DNA of 33,431 nucleotides from JBKEDS01 sp047975545 (GCA_047975545.1 JBKEDS010000067.1:1-33431); one strand, 5' to 3'; counted from the stretch's first letter, positions 8,496 to 17,043 are shown. Notes: generated from the sequence alone by a model not told the origin. Numbers and translations: made by a program.

Positions 8496-8527
8496 ACACC
8501 AATTTCATTTTGAAGTGAAATTGGTGT
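8496..8527. repeat. Perfect 12-bp inverted repeat
   Basis: ACACCAATTTCA (8496-8507) and TGAAATTGGTGT (8516-8527) are perfect complements around an 8-nt spacer (TTTTGAAG). No U-tract follows, so it is a poor terminator. It could be a dimeric operator, a second mRNA hairpin or a small repeat. It lies 92 bp before the MltD-like gene. Confidence 0.6.
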
Positions 8528-8619
8528 TAATCCCAAATTCGCAATAAAATTTTTAATTTACCATAAAAAATACGATTTTAGCCCTAATATCCGTTCCATA
8601 CACCTAACGCATAAAAATT

Positions 8620-10143
8620 ATGGCTTTTCGCTTTTGCACAATTTTATTACTATTGCTTTGTACAAGCGGTTTTTCGCAAGTGCAAGATACAGATACGCTA
8701 ACCTCAAGCACGGTCGATGTTAAGCAAGTTACCGTACAGTCGGATTCAACGTTATTCCAAAAGGTAGAAGATTTTGAGCTTGCCAACCAAGTAGACGAAA
8801 AATGGTTGGAGGAATTATATAGCAATTCGCTTTACGACACCATTTATAATTCGGTTAGCGGTTTGTCGTTCGAAACGGTCGATTACCCCGAACTTCCAAC
8901 CGAAATTTTAAAGCAAAGGCTCCATGAACTAAGCTCCAAAACCCCTTTTAATGTTGAATATAACCCGGGGTTGGAAAGCGTAATAAAATCATACTTAAAA
9001 AACCGAAGGGAAACCCTCCAGCGCCTTATTAATTTAAGTGCTTTTTATTTCCCCATGTTCGAACGCGAGTTGGATATATACGATTTGCCTTTGGAAATAA
9101 AATACCTTGCCATCGTGGAATCGGCCTTAAAACCCCGGGCAAAATCCAGGGTTGGTGCCACGGGGCTATGGCAGTTTATGTTTACTACCGGAAAAATGTA
9201 CGGCTTGGACGTAAGCAGTTATGTCGATGAGCGTAGCGACCCCATAAAATCTACCGAGGCCGCTTGCAAATACCTATCGAAACTTTACGAAATTTTTGGC
9301 GATTGGGATTTGGCTCTTGCCGCCTACAATTCCGGCCCGGGCAATGTTACAAAGGCCATACGGCGCTCGGGCGGATACCAAAATTATTGGAACATTCGCC
9401 ACAACCTACCCCGTGAAACCGCAGGGTATTTGCCCGCATTTTTGGCTACCATGTATATTTTTGAATATGCCGAAGCCCACGGATTTAAAAAGCCAAGACC
9501 CGAAATTGCCTTTTTTGAAACCGATACTATTAGGGTGAGACAAATGATAACTTTCGACCAAATTTCCGAAGTTACGGGTGTTGAGGTCGAGGAACTTCAA
9601 TTTTTAAACCCATCGTACAAGTTGGATATTATTCCTTATATAAAAGAAGAACAATACGTACTTCGCTTGCCCAGAACCGTAATAGGCGATTTTGTAACCA
9701 ACGAAACCCAAATTTACGCAACGGCCAAAGCCGAATTTGATAAAAGGGAAAAGCCTTTGCCGCAGTTTTTCGAGGCCGATACCAAAACAACCTATAAGGT
9801 AAAGTCCGGCGATTATCTTGGCAAAATCGCAAGGCAATACGGCGTTAGGGTTAGCCAATTAAAACAGTGGAACGGGCTGCGCAGCAATAATTTAAAAATA
9901 GGGCAACGCCTAACCGTTTACCCCAATAAATCGGGCGCAAGCCAAGCTACAACGGCGCAGGCAAGTACCGCAAAACAGCCCCAAAATACTTCGGTTATTA
10001 CCTATACGGTAAAAAGTGGCGATACCTTGTGGGACATTTCCCAAAAATTTCCCGGAGTTTCTGTCGAAAATATTAAAAAGTGGAACGGTATTAGCGGTAA
10101 TAATTTAAAACCCGGAATGAAACTTAAAATTTTCAAAGGGTAA
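8620..10143 (+). CDS. mltD: MltD-like membrane-bound lytic murein transglycosylase with LysM domains
   Basis: 507 residues, signal peptide ending about GFSQ (residue 20). The lytic transglycosylase (SLT, goose-lysozyme-like) domain spans about 105-285. Catalytic Glu167 lies in IVESALKPRAKSRVGATGLW, and AYNSGPGNV (235-243) forms the substrate groove. A degenerate LysM-like stretch (about 303-350) and two clear LysM domains follow: TYKVKSGDYLGKIARQYGV (391-409 onward) and TYTVKSGDTLWDISQKF (461-477 onward), separated by a Ser/Thr/Gln linker. It should cleave the MurNAc-GlcNAc bond of peptidoglycan in the periplasm, leaving 1,6-anhydroMurNAc ends, with LysM holding the wall. E. coli MltD is similar in length and layout. 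The DUF4837-type lipoprotein gene starts 32 bp later and is probably co-transcribed. Confidence 0.93.
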   Translation: MAFRFCTILLLLLCTSGFSQVQDTDTLTSSTVDVKQVTVQSDSTLFQKVEDFELANQVDEKWLEELYSNSLYDTIYNSVSGLSFETVDYPELPTEILKQRLHELSSKTPFNVEYNPGLESVIKSYLKNRRETLQRLINLSAFYFPMFERELDIYDLPLEIKYLAIVESALKPRAKSRVGATGLWQFMFTTGKMYGLDVSSYVDERSDPIKSTEAACKYLSKLYEIFGDWDLALAAYNSGPGNVTKAIRRSGGYQNYWNIRHNLPRETAGYLPAFLATMYIFEYAEAHGFKKPRPEIAFFETDTIRVRQMITFDQISEVTGVEVEELQFLNPSYKLDIIPYIKEEQYVLRLPRTVIGDFVTNETQIYATAKAEFDKREKPLPQFFEADTKTTYKVKSGDYLGKIARQYGVRVSQLKQWNGLRSNNLKIGQRLTVYPNKSGASQATTAQASTAKQPQNTSVITYTVKSGDTLWDISQKFPGVSVENIKKWNGISGNNLKPGMKLKIFKG

Positions 10144-10175
10144 TCTTTTCAAAATAATATTAAAAACAGTTCATT

Positions 10176-11153
10176 ATGCAGCGTATTCTATATTTCGTGC
10201 TAACGGCATTGCTTATCGTTTCTTGTAAAGACAAAGAAAAAACCAATGAACCCATGTTATTGGACTCTTCGGGGCATATTAACAATGTTTCGGTTGTGGT
10301 TGAAAACGAATTGTGGAACGGCCAAGTTGGCGATGCCGTAAGAAATGTACTTGCAGCACCCATTTACGGTTTGCCCCAAGATGAGCCTTTGTTTACTTTA
10401 AGCCAAATACCGCCATCGGTGTTTTCGGGGTTTGTAACCAAAAGCCGGGCCATTTTAAAAATTGAAATAAATAAGCCCAAAACCCTTAAAATTAGTGACA
10501 ATGTTTATGCCCAGCCGCAAAAGGTTATTACCGTTTCAGGAACCAACAGGCAGGAAATTGTTAATGCCATTAACGAAAATGCCGAAAAAATAGTAAACAC
10601 CCTCCGCAATGGCGAATTGGCTGAGCGCTCCAGACAAATGGCAAAATCGCCGCACAATTACGATGTTATAAAAGAAAAACTGGGCCTAACCCTTCAATTT
10701 GCCTCCGTTTACAGGATAGGCCGCGAAGCCGATGATTTTTTCTGGTTCCGCAAGGACATTACCACAGGCACAACCAATTTGCTAATTTACGATTTACCCT
10801 TAAAAACCATTACCCCAAACGACAGCATTGTAAACCAAATAATAAAAATCCGGGATTCCATAGGGAAGCAATATATCGAGGGTTCTTTGGAAAATACCTA
10901 TATGGTTACCGAGGATGCCTATGCACCCTTTATTAAGGAAACGATTATTGATAACAAGCCCGCTTACGAGACCAAAGGTATTTGGGACTTAAAAAACGGC
11001 TTTATGGGTGGCCCTTTTATAAATTACGCCATAGAAGACAAAGCCAATAACCGTTGGGTAATTATCGAGGGCTTTGCCTTTGCGCCATCGGTAGAAAAGC
11101 GCGATTATATGCTGGAACTTGAAGCCATTATAAAATCGGTGAAAATAGAATGA
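10176..11153 (+). CDS. DUF4837-family lipoprotein of unknown function
   Basis: 325 residues with lipobox LLIVSC (Cys17). The text NVSVVVENELWNGQVGDAVR, GLPQDEPLF, and a long soluble remainder with YDVIKEKLGLTLQFASVYRI and GPFINYAIEDKANNRWVIIE fit a family I know as DUF4837, conserved in Bacteroidota. It should be anchored in the periplasm or outer membrane. No catalytic motif is apparent. It follows the MltD-like gene by 32 bp and precedes a bidirectional terminator, so envelope maintenance is a reasonable guess from context only. Confidence 0.8.
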   Translation: MQRILYFVLTALLIVSCKDKEKTNEPMLLDSSGHINNVSVVVENELWNGQVGDAVRNVLAAPIYGLPQDEPLFTLSQIPPSVFSGFVTKSRAILKIEINKPKTLKISDNVYAQPQKVITVSGTNRQEIVNAINENAEKIVNTLRNGELAERSRQMAKSPHNYDVIKEKLGLTLQFASVYRIGREADDFFWFRKDITTGTTNLLIYDLPLKTITPNDSIVNQIIKIRDSIGKQYIEGSLENTYMVTEDAYAPFIKETIIDNKPAYETKGIWDLKNGFMGGPFINYAIEDKANNRWVIIEGFAFAPSVEKRDYMLELEAIIKSVKIE

Positions 11154-11187
11154 TTCTTGAATAAGAAATTGTTTACTTAAAAACATA

Positions 11188-11227
11188 AAAAAGCCCGAAA
11201 TACAGTATTGTACATCGGGCTTTTTTT
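11188..11227. terminator. Bidirectional rho-independent terminator
   Basis: AAAAAGCCCGA (11188-11198) pairs with TCGGGCTTTTT (11215-11225) over a 16-nt loop, with T runs outward on both strands. It lies between the convergent DUF4837-type gene (plus) and tatA (minus) and can serve both. Confidence 0.9.
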
Positions 11228-11241
11228 CTTAAACCGAAAAT

Positions 11242-11427
11242 TTACTTTTTATCGTCACTTTTAGCATCGTCGTCCTTGCTGGCATCTTTAAATTCCTTAA
11301 TACCGCTACCAAGGCCGCGCATTAATTCCGGAATTTTTTTTCCTCCAAACAACAATAAAATGGCAACTACAATTAAAACTATTTGCCAAGGCCCTAACAT
11401 TCCCAAAAATATACTTGATGATAACAT
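11242..11427 (-). CDS. tatA: Sec-independent (Tat) protein translocase subunit TatA/E
   Basis: 61 residues: a short N-terminus, one transmembrane helix (GPWQIVLIVVAILLLFG, about 12-28), the hinge FGGKKIPEL, an amphipathic helix (MRGLGSGIKEFKDA) and an acidic tail (DDDAKSDDKK). This is the complete TatA layout. TatA oligomerises with TatC in the inner membrane to pass folded proteins carrying twin-arginine signals. No tatC or tatB is adjacent in this window. The gene stands alone, convergent with the lipoprotein gene to its left and divergent from the M23 gene to its right. Confidence 0.93.
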   Translation of the reverse strand: MLSSSIFLGMLGPWQIVLIVVAILLLFGGKKIPELMRGLGSGIKEFKDASKDDDAKSDDKK

Positions 11428-11446
11428 AATTACTAATTTTGTTAGG

Positions 11447-11475
11447 CAAAGTTAATAATTAAAGTTTAATAACAA
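11447..11475 (-). promoter_or_regulatory. Candidate tatA promoter
   Basis: Read on the minus strand: TTG (complement of 11473-11475), 18 bp, then TAACTTTG (complement of 11447-11454). The -7 is a perfect TAnnTTTG. Initiation near 11440 would give a leader of roughly a dozen nucleotides before the tatA ATG. Confidence 0.6.
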
Positions 11476-11529
11476 CGTTATTTAATGTAACTTTAGCATT
11501 GTACAAGCAAATAGCGCATAAATTTTAGT

Positions 11530-11537
11530 TAATTTTG
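11530..11537 (+). promoter_or_regulatory. -7 element placed for leaderless transcription of the M23 gene
   Basis: TAATTTTG is a perfect TAnnTTTG -7 element ending 6 bp before the ATG at 11544, so initiation would fall at or beside the start codon. No convincing TTTG is present 19 bp upstream (the bases there are GCAA), which lowers confidence. Confidence 0.45.
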
Positions 11538-11543
11538 CCTGTC

Positions 11544-12404
11544 ATGGATAAAAACAAAAAAAAAATAAAACGAAAGCTGTTAGATAAGTACCGCATGGTT
11601 ATCCTTAACGAAAACACGTTCGAGGAACGCTTGTCTATTAGGCTAAACCGCCTGAACGTTTTTGTTTTTGGGTCGCTAATAGCCATTTTTTTAATGGTTA
11701 TTACTACCGTAATTATAGCCTTTACGCCACTTAGGGAGTATATTCCGGGCTATTCGTCTACCGCCCTGAAAAAAAAGGCAACCGAACTAAGCTATAAAAC
11801 CGACTCCTTGCAACGGGTACTGGCCATGAACGACCGCTATTTTGCTTCAATAAAAAAAGTACTGACGGGCGATTTAAGTTCGGAGGATATTAACCGCGAT
11901 TCCATAATAAATGCCGTAAAAATTGAAGCAGGGGAAGTCGATTTCAACCCCTCGCCGGAAGATTCGCTTCTACGGGAAAAGGTAAGCAAGGAAGATAAAT
12001 ATAATTTATTCGAATCGGCTGCAACAGCATCTAACTTTGTATTGTTTCCGCCCGCCACCGGCACTATAAGCGAAGGCTATAACGTTAAAACCAAACATTA
12101 CGCGGTAGATATTGTAGTGCCAAAGGACACGCCCATAAAAGCCACGGCCGATGGTACCGTTATTTTTTCCGAATGGACCGCCGGCACTGGGTACGTTATT
12201 ATATTGGAACATAGTTTTGGGCTAATTTCGGTTTACAAACACAACAACTCCCTAACCAAAGCGCAGGGCGATTTGGTAAAGGCCGGCGAGGTTATTGCCG
12301 TTTCGGGCAACTCGGGCGAGTTTTCCACCGGACCGCATTTGCATTTTGAGCTGTGGAACGACGGATTCCCCATAAACCCCGCAAGTTTTATAGATTTTGA
12401 ATAG
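11544..12404 (+). CDS. M23-family (LytM-type) peptidoglycan endopeptidase, membrane-anchored
   Basis: 286 residues. I choose the ATG giving MDKNKKKIKRKLLDKYR; the upstream TTG is unlikely because it lies inside the -7 element. A basic cytoplasmic N-terminus is followed by a transmembrane helix (LNVFVFGSLIAIFLMVITTV, about 37-56), a coiled stretch (about 75-110) and the LytM domain (about 165-284). Zinc and catalytic residues are His185 and Asp189 (KHYAVD), His233 (YKHNNSL) and His265/His267 (GPHLHFELW), so the set is complete and the enzyme is probably active. It would cut peptide cross-bridges of murein in the periplasm. The GH3-family gene starts 3 bp after its stop, so the two are surely co-transcribed. 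Confidence 0.9.
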   Translation: MDKNKKKIKRKLLDKYRMVILNENTFEERLSIRLNRLNVFVFGSLIAIFLMVITTVIIAFTPLREYIPGYSSTALKKKATELSYKTDSLQRVLAMNDRYFASIKKVLTGDLSSEDINRDSIINAVKIEAGEVDFNPSPEDSLLREKVSKEDKYNLFESAATASNFVLFPPATGTISEGYNVKTKHYAVDIVVPKDTPIKATADGTVIFSEWTAGTGYVIILEHSFGLISVYKHNNSLTKAQGDLVKAGEVIAVSGNSGEFSTGPHLHFELWNDGFPINPASFIDFE

Positions 12405-12407
12405 ATT

Positions 12408-13898
12408 ATGAGCCTAAAATCTGTATTGGCAAAAGTATTTGCCACCCGCATTCATAAAAAAGTCCAAAAATGGGTTAATAATCCTATTGAAACCCAAGAG
12501 CAGGTATTTAAAACCCTGATAGCCCAAGCCACTAATACCACTTTTGGTAACGACCACGATTTTAAGAACATTCAATCGTATACCGATTTTGTAAACCGGG
12601 TTCCCATTCGCGATTACGAAGCCCTAAAACCCTATGTCGAGCGTGTTGTTGCAGGTGAAGAAAACGTACTGTGGCCCGGCAAGCCCCTGTATTTTGCCAA
12701 AACTTCCGGCACGACTTCGGGCGCTAAATACATTCCCATTACAAAAGCCAGTATGCCCTACCATATCGAGGCCGCCCGAAATGCTATTTTAGCCTATATA
12801 TACGAAACGGGAAAAAGCGATTTTGTAAACGGAAAAATGATTTTCCTTCAGGGAAGCCCCATTTTAAAGGAACAAAACGGTATTCAGTTAGGGCGTTTGT
12901 CGGGCATCGTGGCGCATTACGTGCCTAAATATCTTCAAAAAAACCGATTGCCCTCATGGGAAACCAATTGTATAGCCGATTGGGAAACCAAGGTCGATGC
13001 CATTGTTAACGAAACCCTGCCCGAAAACATGACCGTTATTTCGGGTATTCCGCCATGGGTACAAATGTATTTTGAAAAACTTCAGCTTAAAACCAAAAAG
13101 CAAGTAGGCGAGGTGTTTAAAAACTTCAACCTCTTTATTTTCGGAGGTGTTAATTATGAACCCTATCGCAGTAAATTCGAAAACTTAATAGGGCGAAAGG
13201 TTGATAGCATAGAACTATACCCCGCCAGCGAAGGCTTTTTTGCCTACCAAGATCGCCAAGACCAAAAAGGTATGCTGCTGCTCTTAAATTCGGGCATTTT
13301 CTACGAATTTATAAAAGCCGATGAATTTTTTAACGAAAATCCCATGCGCTTCACTATAAAAGACGTTGAAATTGGTGTAAATTATGTTATGGTAATTTCA
13401 ACCAATGCCGGATTATGGGGCTATAATATTGGCGATACGGTACAGTTTACTTCAACAAAACCCTATCGAATAATTGTTTCGGGCAGGATAAAACACTTTA
13501 TTTCGGCCTTTGGCGAGCATGTTATAGGTAAAGAAGTAGAACAGGCCATGCAAGAGGCCATTGCCCATACCAAAGTAAGCGTTACCGAATTTACCGTTGC
13601 GCCGCAAATTAATCCGGAACACGGTTTGCCCTACCACGAATGGTTTATAGAGTTTGAAAACGAACCCGAAAATATCGAGGCTTTTGCCAAGCAAATAGAC
13701 CAATTGCTACAAAAGCAAAATACGTATTATTTCGATTTAATTGAAGGAAAAGTGCTAAAACCGTTAATAATAACAAAAGTTGAAAAAAACGGCTTTAAAA
13801 ACTATATGAGATCGATTGGGAAATTGGGTGGACAAAACAAACTCCCGAGGCTTTCCAATGACAGAGAAATAGTTAAGGGTTTTCCCCGTTCAACGTAA
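12408..13898 (+). CDS. Bacterial GH3 auxin-responsive-promoter family acyl-adenylating enzyme
   Basis: 496 residues over the full length of the GH3 family (named after plant auxin-conjugating enzymes; not glycoside hydrolase family 3). The ATP-binding P-loop-like motif is KTSGTTSGAKYIPIT (98-112). Other family text includes GIPPWVQMYFEKL, LYPASEGFFAYQ, LLLNSGIFYEF, GLWGYNIGDTVQF and GRIKHFISAFGEHV. Plant members adenylate a carboxylate and join it to an amino acid. The bacterial substrate is not known to me and cannot be inferred here. It sits 3 bp behind the M23 peptidase gene, which suggests an envelope-related role, but this is only context. Confidence 0.92.
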   Translation: MSLKSVLAKVFATRIHKKVQKWVNNPIETQEQVFKTLIAQATNTTFGNDHDFKNIQSYTDFVNRVPIRDYEALKPYVERVVAGEENVLWPGKPLYFAKTSGTTSGAKYIPITKASMPYHIEAARNAILAYIYETGKSDFVNGKMIFLQGSPILKEQNGIQLGRLSGIVAHYVPKYLQKNRLPSWETNCIADWETKVDAIVNETLPENMTVISGIPPWVQMYFEKLQLKTKKQVGEVFKNFNLFIFGGVNYEPYRSKFENLIGRKVDSIELYPASEGFFAYQDRQDQKGMLLLLNSGIFYEFIKADEFFNENPMRFTIKDVEIGVNYVMVISTNAGLWGYNIGDTVQFTSTKPYRIIVSGRIKHFISAFGEHVIGKEVEQAMQEAIAHTKVSVTEFTVAPQINPEHGLPYHEWFIEFENEPENIEAFAKQIDQLLQKQNTYYFDLIEGKVLKPLIITKVEKNGFKNYMRSIGKLGGQNKLPRLSNDREIVKGFPRST

Positions 13899-13910
13899 CT
13901 AAAATAATTG

Positions 13911-13918
13911 TACATTTG
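13911..13918 (+). promoter_or_regulatory. -7 element upstream of the conserved 562-residue protein
   Basis: TACATTTG matches TAnnTTTG exactly and lies 14 bp before the ATG, so it would give a leader of about 8 nt. The -33 position (GTTC) does not match. It suggests the gene can be transcribed apart from the M23/GH3 pair. Confidence 0.45.
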
Positions 13919-13932
13919 CCCCCTAATTAGTT

Positions 13933-15621
13933 ATGAGTAATAAAAAACACCACGAACGCACACGGGCCCAAGAAAGCTCGAACGCCATAGAACGTATGTA
14001 CGTTACCATGCGGCATTTGTTCAATAGGGGCTTTTACAAGCCCATGGGGGTTTCCGGCGAAACGCTTCGTGATTCCTTATTGCTTTTACGCCCCGAAATT
14101 TATGGCTCCATTGCCGACGAAAAAGCCGAGCTGGAAGGCCTGCTTTACGTTATAGACCGATTGCCCACCGGAATTGAGGAATGTACCTTTATTAACCTAA
14201 CAAGCGACGAAGGTTATACCAATTCGCACTTTAAACCCATAATTCCCGAAAAAAGACGGCGTAATTGTTACCGTATTGACGCCGAACAGATGAATATTGA
14301 AATTACCCGAGGCCGCTCGGACATTTACGATATTTTAACCCACCTAACCTTTTTGTTTATCGAGTCGCACAAAATAAGCACAAAAGTCCTTATTGATGAA
14401 GACGGCAATACCACAAGGGACTGGGTGAAGTTGGAAAAAGTAGTGCTTTCTAAAAAGAAATTAACGCAAGAAGAACGCGAAATAGCCCTAACCCATACCG
14501 CCAATATTTTGGGTAGAACCTTTAAGGAACTAACCGAGGTTTACCAGCAATTTTCCACACCCAAACAGCCCGAGCGCTTTTTGCATATTGTATATTGGTT
14601 GGGTAGGTTGGCCATAGAGGAAGTTACCAACGTAAGCAAGCGGGTTATAACCTTTAGCCCTGTATTGCGCGAGCGTATTGGCCACCATATTCATGGCGAA
14701 ATTTGGGCCGACACCATAAAGGACGAGTTATTTAAACATAATTTGTTAGAACGCCCCATACACATCATCAGTGCCAATATGCACAGCGTAATGAATACCC
14801 TTTTTGCGCCCAATGCCTTGAAAAGCGAAGCCTCAAAAGGCGATATTTTTAAAGTGTACGAGTTGTTAAGCAAAAAAGAAAACCAATTGCAGCGCGATAA
14901 GGTTTTTAAGGAAGCCTCGGGAAAAGGCATGTTATATATAAAGGATACGTCCGGAACCAATATCGATGTTCAAATTTTTGACACCGATAAAATGGATATT
15001 TCAAAAATTGATGTTACATTAGGCTTGGAAAATATAAAAAAAGAAAAGCCCGTTATTTTGGTTATGGATTATGCTTTTGGCGAACAAGCCTACGAAACCA
15101 TAGACGAATTGCTAAAACCCTACAAATCGAAAGGAAAAACCATTCATTTAAATGTAGAATCGGTATCCATTATGGGCAAAGCCGGGATTTTGGAAGGCGG
15201 CAAAGGCGATATTATGATACCCTCGGCGCATATATTTGAAGGTACTGCCGATAATTACCCGTTTAAAAACGAGTTAACCCAAGCCGATTTGGAAAACCAA
15301 GGCGTCGCTGTTTACCAAGGTGCTATGATAACCGTTTTGGGCACGTCGTTGCAGAATAAGGATATTTTAAAATTCTTTTACAATTCCACTTGGCAAGTTA
15401 TAGGCTTGGAAATGGAAGGTGCGCACTACCAAAAGGCCATACAGGCCGCCTCGAAAGTTAGGGGCAGTATAGGTCCCAACGTAAAAGTACGCTATGCTTA
15501 TTACGCCAGCGATAACCCCTTGGAAACCGGAGCTACGCTTGCCTCTGGAGGCCTTGGTACCTCAGGCGTTAGGCCAACCTATTTAATAACCAGAAAAATA
15601 TTAGAACAAATTTTCAACTAA
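13933..15621 (+). CDS. Conserved Bacteroidota protein of unknown function (DUF6909-like) with nucleoside-phosphorylase-like C-terminus
   Basis: 562 residues, no signal peptide or membrane segment, so cytosolic. It opens with RAQESSNAIERMYVTMRHLF and continues with a helical half (to about 300). The C-terminal half has alternating strands and helices: PVILVMDYAFGEQAYE, VESVSIMGKAGILEGGKGDI, MIPSAHIFEGTADNYPF, GAMITVLGTSLQNKD and LEMEGAHYQKAI. EMEGAHY (493-499) resembles the EMEGA/EMEAA substrate signature of nucleoside phosphorylases and MTA/SAH nucleosidases. I recall the family as DUF6909, but am not certain of the number. The sequence suggests a nucleoside- or nucleotide-handling enzyme; that is inference. 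The Wzz-like gene follows after 14 bp. Confidence 0.75.
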   Translation: MSNKKHHERTRAQESSNAIERMYVTMRHLFNRGFYKPMGVSGETLRDSLLLLRPEIYGSIADEKAELEGLLYVIDRLPTGIEECTFINLTSDEGYTNSHFKPIIPEKRRRNCYRIDAEQMNIEITRGRSDIYDILTHLTFLFIESHKISTKVLIDEDGNTTRDWVKLEKVVLSKKKLTQEEREIALTHTANILGRTFKELTEVYQQFSTPKQPERFLHIVYWLGRLAIEEVTNVSKRVITFSPVLRERIGHHIHGEIWADTIKDELFKHNLLERPIHIISANMHSVMNTLFAPNALKSEASKGDIFKVYELLSKKENQLQRDKVFKEASGKGMLYIKDTSGTNIDVQIFDTDKMDISKIDVTLGLENIKKEKPVILVMDYAFGEQAYETIDELLKPYKSKGKTIHLNVESVSIMGKAGILEGGKGDIMIPSAHIFEGTADNYPFKNELTQADLENQGVAVYQGAMITVLGTSLQNKDILKFFYNSTWQVIGLEMEGAHYQKAIQAASKVRGSIGPNVKVRYAYYASDNPLETGATLASGGLGTSGVRPTYLITRKILEQIFN

Positions 15622-15635
15622 AAATTAATCAATCT

Positions 15636-16712
15636 ATGAGTAAAGAAGTACAGCCGCAACAACCCCAACAATCTGAGGAAGTCGATTTAGGACAGTTGTT
15701 TAAGTTAATAGGAAATGGCTTTACCAAGTTTTTTAACTTTATAGGAAGTGTTTTTAAAGAGGTTTTTAATGTTGTTGTTTTAGTGTTACAGCACTTTTTT
15801 AAACGCTTTTTTTGGTATGCCGGAGCTGTTATTATTGGGCTTGTTGTTGGGTTTTTAATCGATAGAAACACCGAAAAACAGTATGGAGCCAACATGTTTA
15901 TACAAACCAATTTTAATTCGGCCAGGCAGGTATACGAAAACATGAAACAGTTCCATCAGTTGGCATTTGTTGATAAGGATTCGGTGGAATTAGCAAAGCG
16001 TTTGGATATTACCCCAAGTGAAGCCGCAAAACTAAAAGGGTTTTACATAAAACCGGACCTTGACGAGAATGAGATTGTGGAAATGTATTCGGTGTTTTAT
16101 GCTAAATTGGATTCGTTGTCCAGAACCGAAACAAATTATAAGAAATATAAAGAGTCTTTAACGCCCTATAATTTTTATAGACATCAAATAGGAGTGGCAT
16201 CTACGGATAAATACTTGTATAAAAAAATAGAAAAAGCATTTACAGAAGGGCTAACCAATAACGATTATTTGGATGAACTTTTACAAGTAAATCAAGAAAA
16301 TTTAAAGCGTGAAAATGTAACATTGGCAACCCAAGTAGAAAAAACAGATTCTTTAGTTAATGAATACTTAAAAATCAGAATTAACGAATCTAAAAAACAA
16401 CCGACACCAGGGTCAACCAATTTATATATGGGAAATGCAGAGTCTACCGGGTTAATTATCGATGAATCTAAAATAATTGATAAGCGGTTGGATTTAGAAA
16501 AACAAAGGAGGCAAGTATATGAAGATATGACTAAGGAAAAAGATGTTGTAAATGTGTTGGCAGGATTTCCTTTTTCCGGTTACGATATTACCGAGTGGCC
16601 CGATAAAAAGAAATATGTATTACCCTTGGCATTATTTTTAATCACCTTATTTGGCTTTGCCATTTTCGGTCTTATCAAGTTTTTAAAACAACAAGAAAGC
16701 TTGGTTAAATAG
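15636..16712 (+). CDS. Wzz-like two-helix membrane protein, probable polysaccharide chain-length/co-polymerase type
   Basis: 358 residues. A Gln/Pro-rich cytoplasmic N-terminus leads to a transmembrane helix (WYAGAVIIGLVVGFLI, about 60-75), a long mostly helical and charged periplasmic segment (about 80-320) and a second transmembrane helix near the end (VLPLALFLITLFGFAIFGLI, about 330-350). The motif before helix 2 (AGFPFSGYDITEWPDKKK) is not the classical Wzz proline motif, so I call it Wzz-like on topology and context. Directly downstream are relics of rmlB and rmlA, sugar-nucleotide genes that normally follow such a protein in surface-polysaccharide clusters. If so, it has lost its cluster and may be on its way to becoming redundant. 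The frame itself is intact. Confidence 0.65.
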   Translation: MSKEVQPQQPQQSEEVDLGQLFKLIGNGFTKFFNFIGSVFKEVFNVVVLVLQHFFKRFFWYAGAVIIGLVVGFLIDRNTEKQYGANMFIQTNFNSARQVYENMKQFHQLAFVDKDSVELAKRLDITPSEAAKLKGFYIKPDLDENEIVEMYSVFYAKLDSLSRTETNYKKYKESLTPYNFYRHQIGVASTDKYLYKKIEKAFTEGLTNNDYLDELLQVNQENLKRENVTLATQVEKTDSLVNEYLKIRINESKKQPTPGSTNLYMGNAESTGLIIDESKIIDKRLDLEKQRRQVYEDMTKEKDVVNVLAGFPFSGYDITEWPDKKKYVLPLALFLITLFGFAIFGLIKFLKQQESLVK

Positions 16713-16722
16713 ATATCTCTTA

Positions 16723-17018
16723 ATTACCGGGGGTGAAGGTTTTATAGGTTTATATGTAGTTAGGTTGGGCTGTTTGTAAATAAATACCCTAATTTATATG
16801 ATTTTTAATTTAGACACATTAACCTACTATTGGTAACTTGGGAAACCTAAAAGATATTGAAATCAACCCCAATGTTCGCTTTAAAATAAAAGCCGATATT
16901 ACTGAGAAAGGCGTATTATACCTTTTTTTCAAGAGTATCAGTTCGATGCCGCTGTCCATCTGGCGGTCGAATCGCATGTAGATTGCTCCATAGCAATCCG
17001 TTGGCCTCTGTAAAACCT
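16723..17018 (+). pseudogene. rmlB: Remnant of rmlB (dTDP-glucose 4,6-dehydratase), N-terminal part
   Basis: Reading from 16723 gives ITGGEGFIG, the NAD-binding GxxGxxG of RmlB with Ala changed to Glu, then a stop (TAA 16777-16779). The same frame resumes with FNLDTLTYY (16804-16830). After a +1 shift at about 16832 it continues GNLGNLKDIEINPN, FKIKADIT, and later FDAAVHLAVESHVDCSI (intact RmlB: HLAAESHVDRSI), then after another shift NPLASVKP. In order these match the first 100 or so residues of RmlB (about 350). At least two frameshifts and stops rule out function. RmlB makes dTDP-4-keto-6-deoxyglucose for rhamnose and other deoxysugars. Boundaries are approximate. Confidence 0.85.
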
Positions 17019-17043
17019 AAATTACTTTAACCTAATATTTGGC

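Noticed and set aside
11535..11543. TTG start adding three residues to the M23 peptidase
   Set aside because: The TTG lies inside the likely -7 element, and the ATG at 11544 begins the usual basic N-terminus.
15636..16712. Calling the protein a confirmed Wzz chain-length determinant
   Set aside because: Topology and downstream relics agree, but the classical proline-rich motif before helix 2 is not evident, so it is only called Wzz-like.
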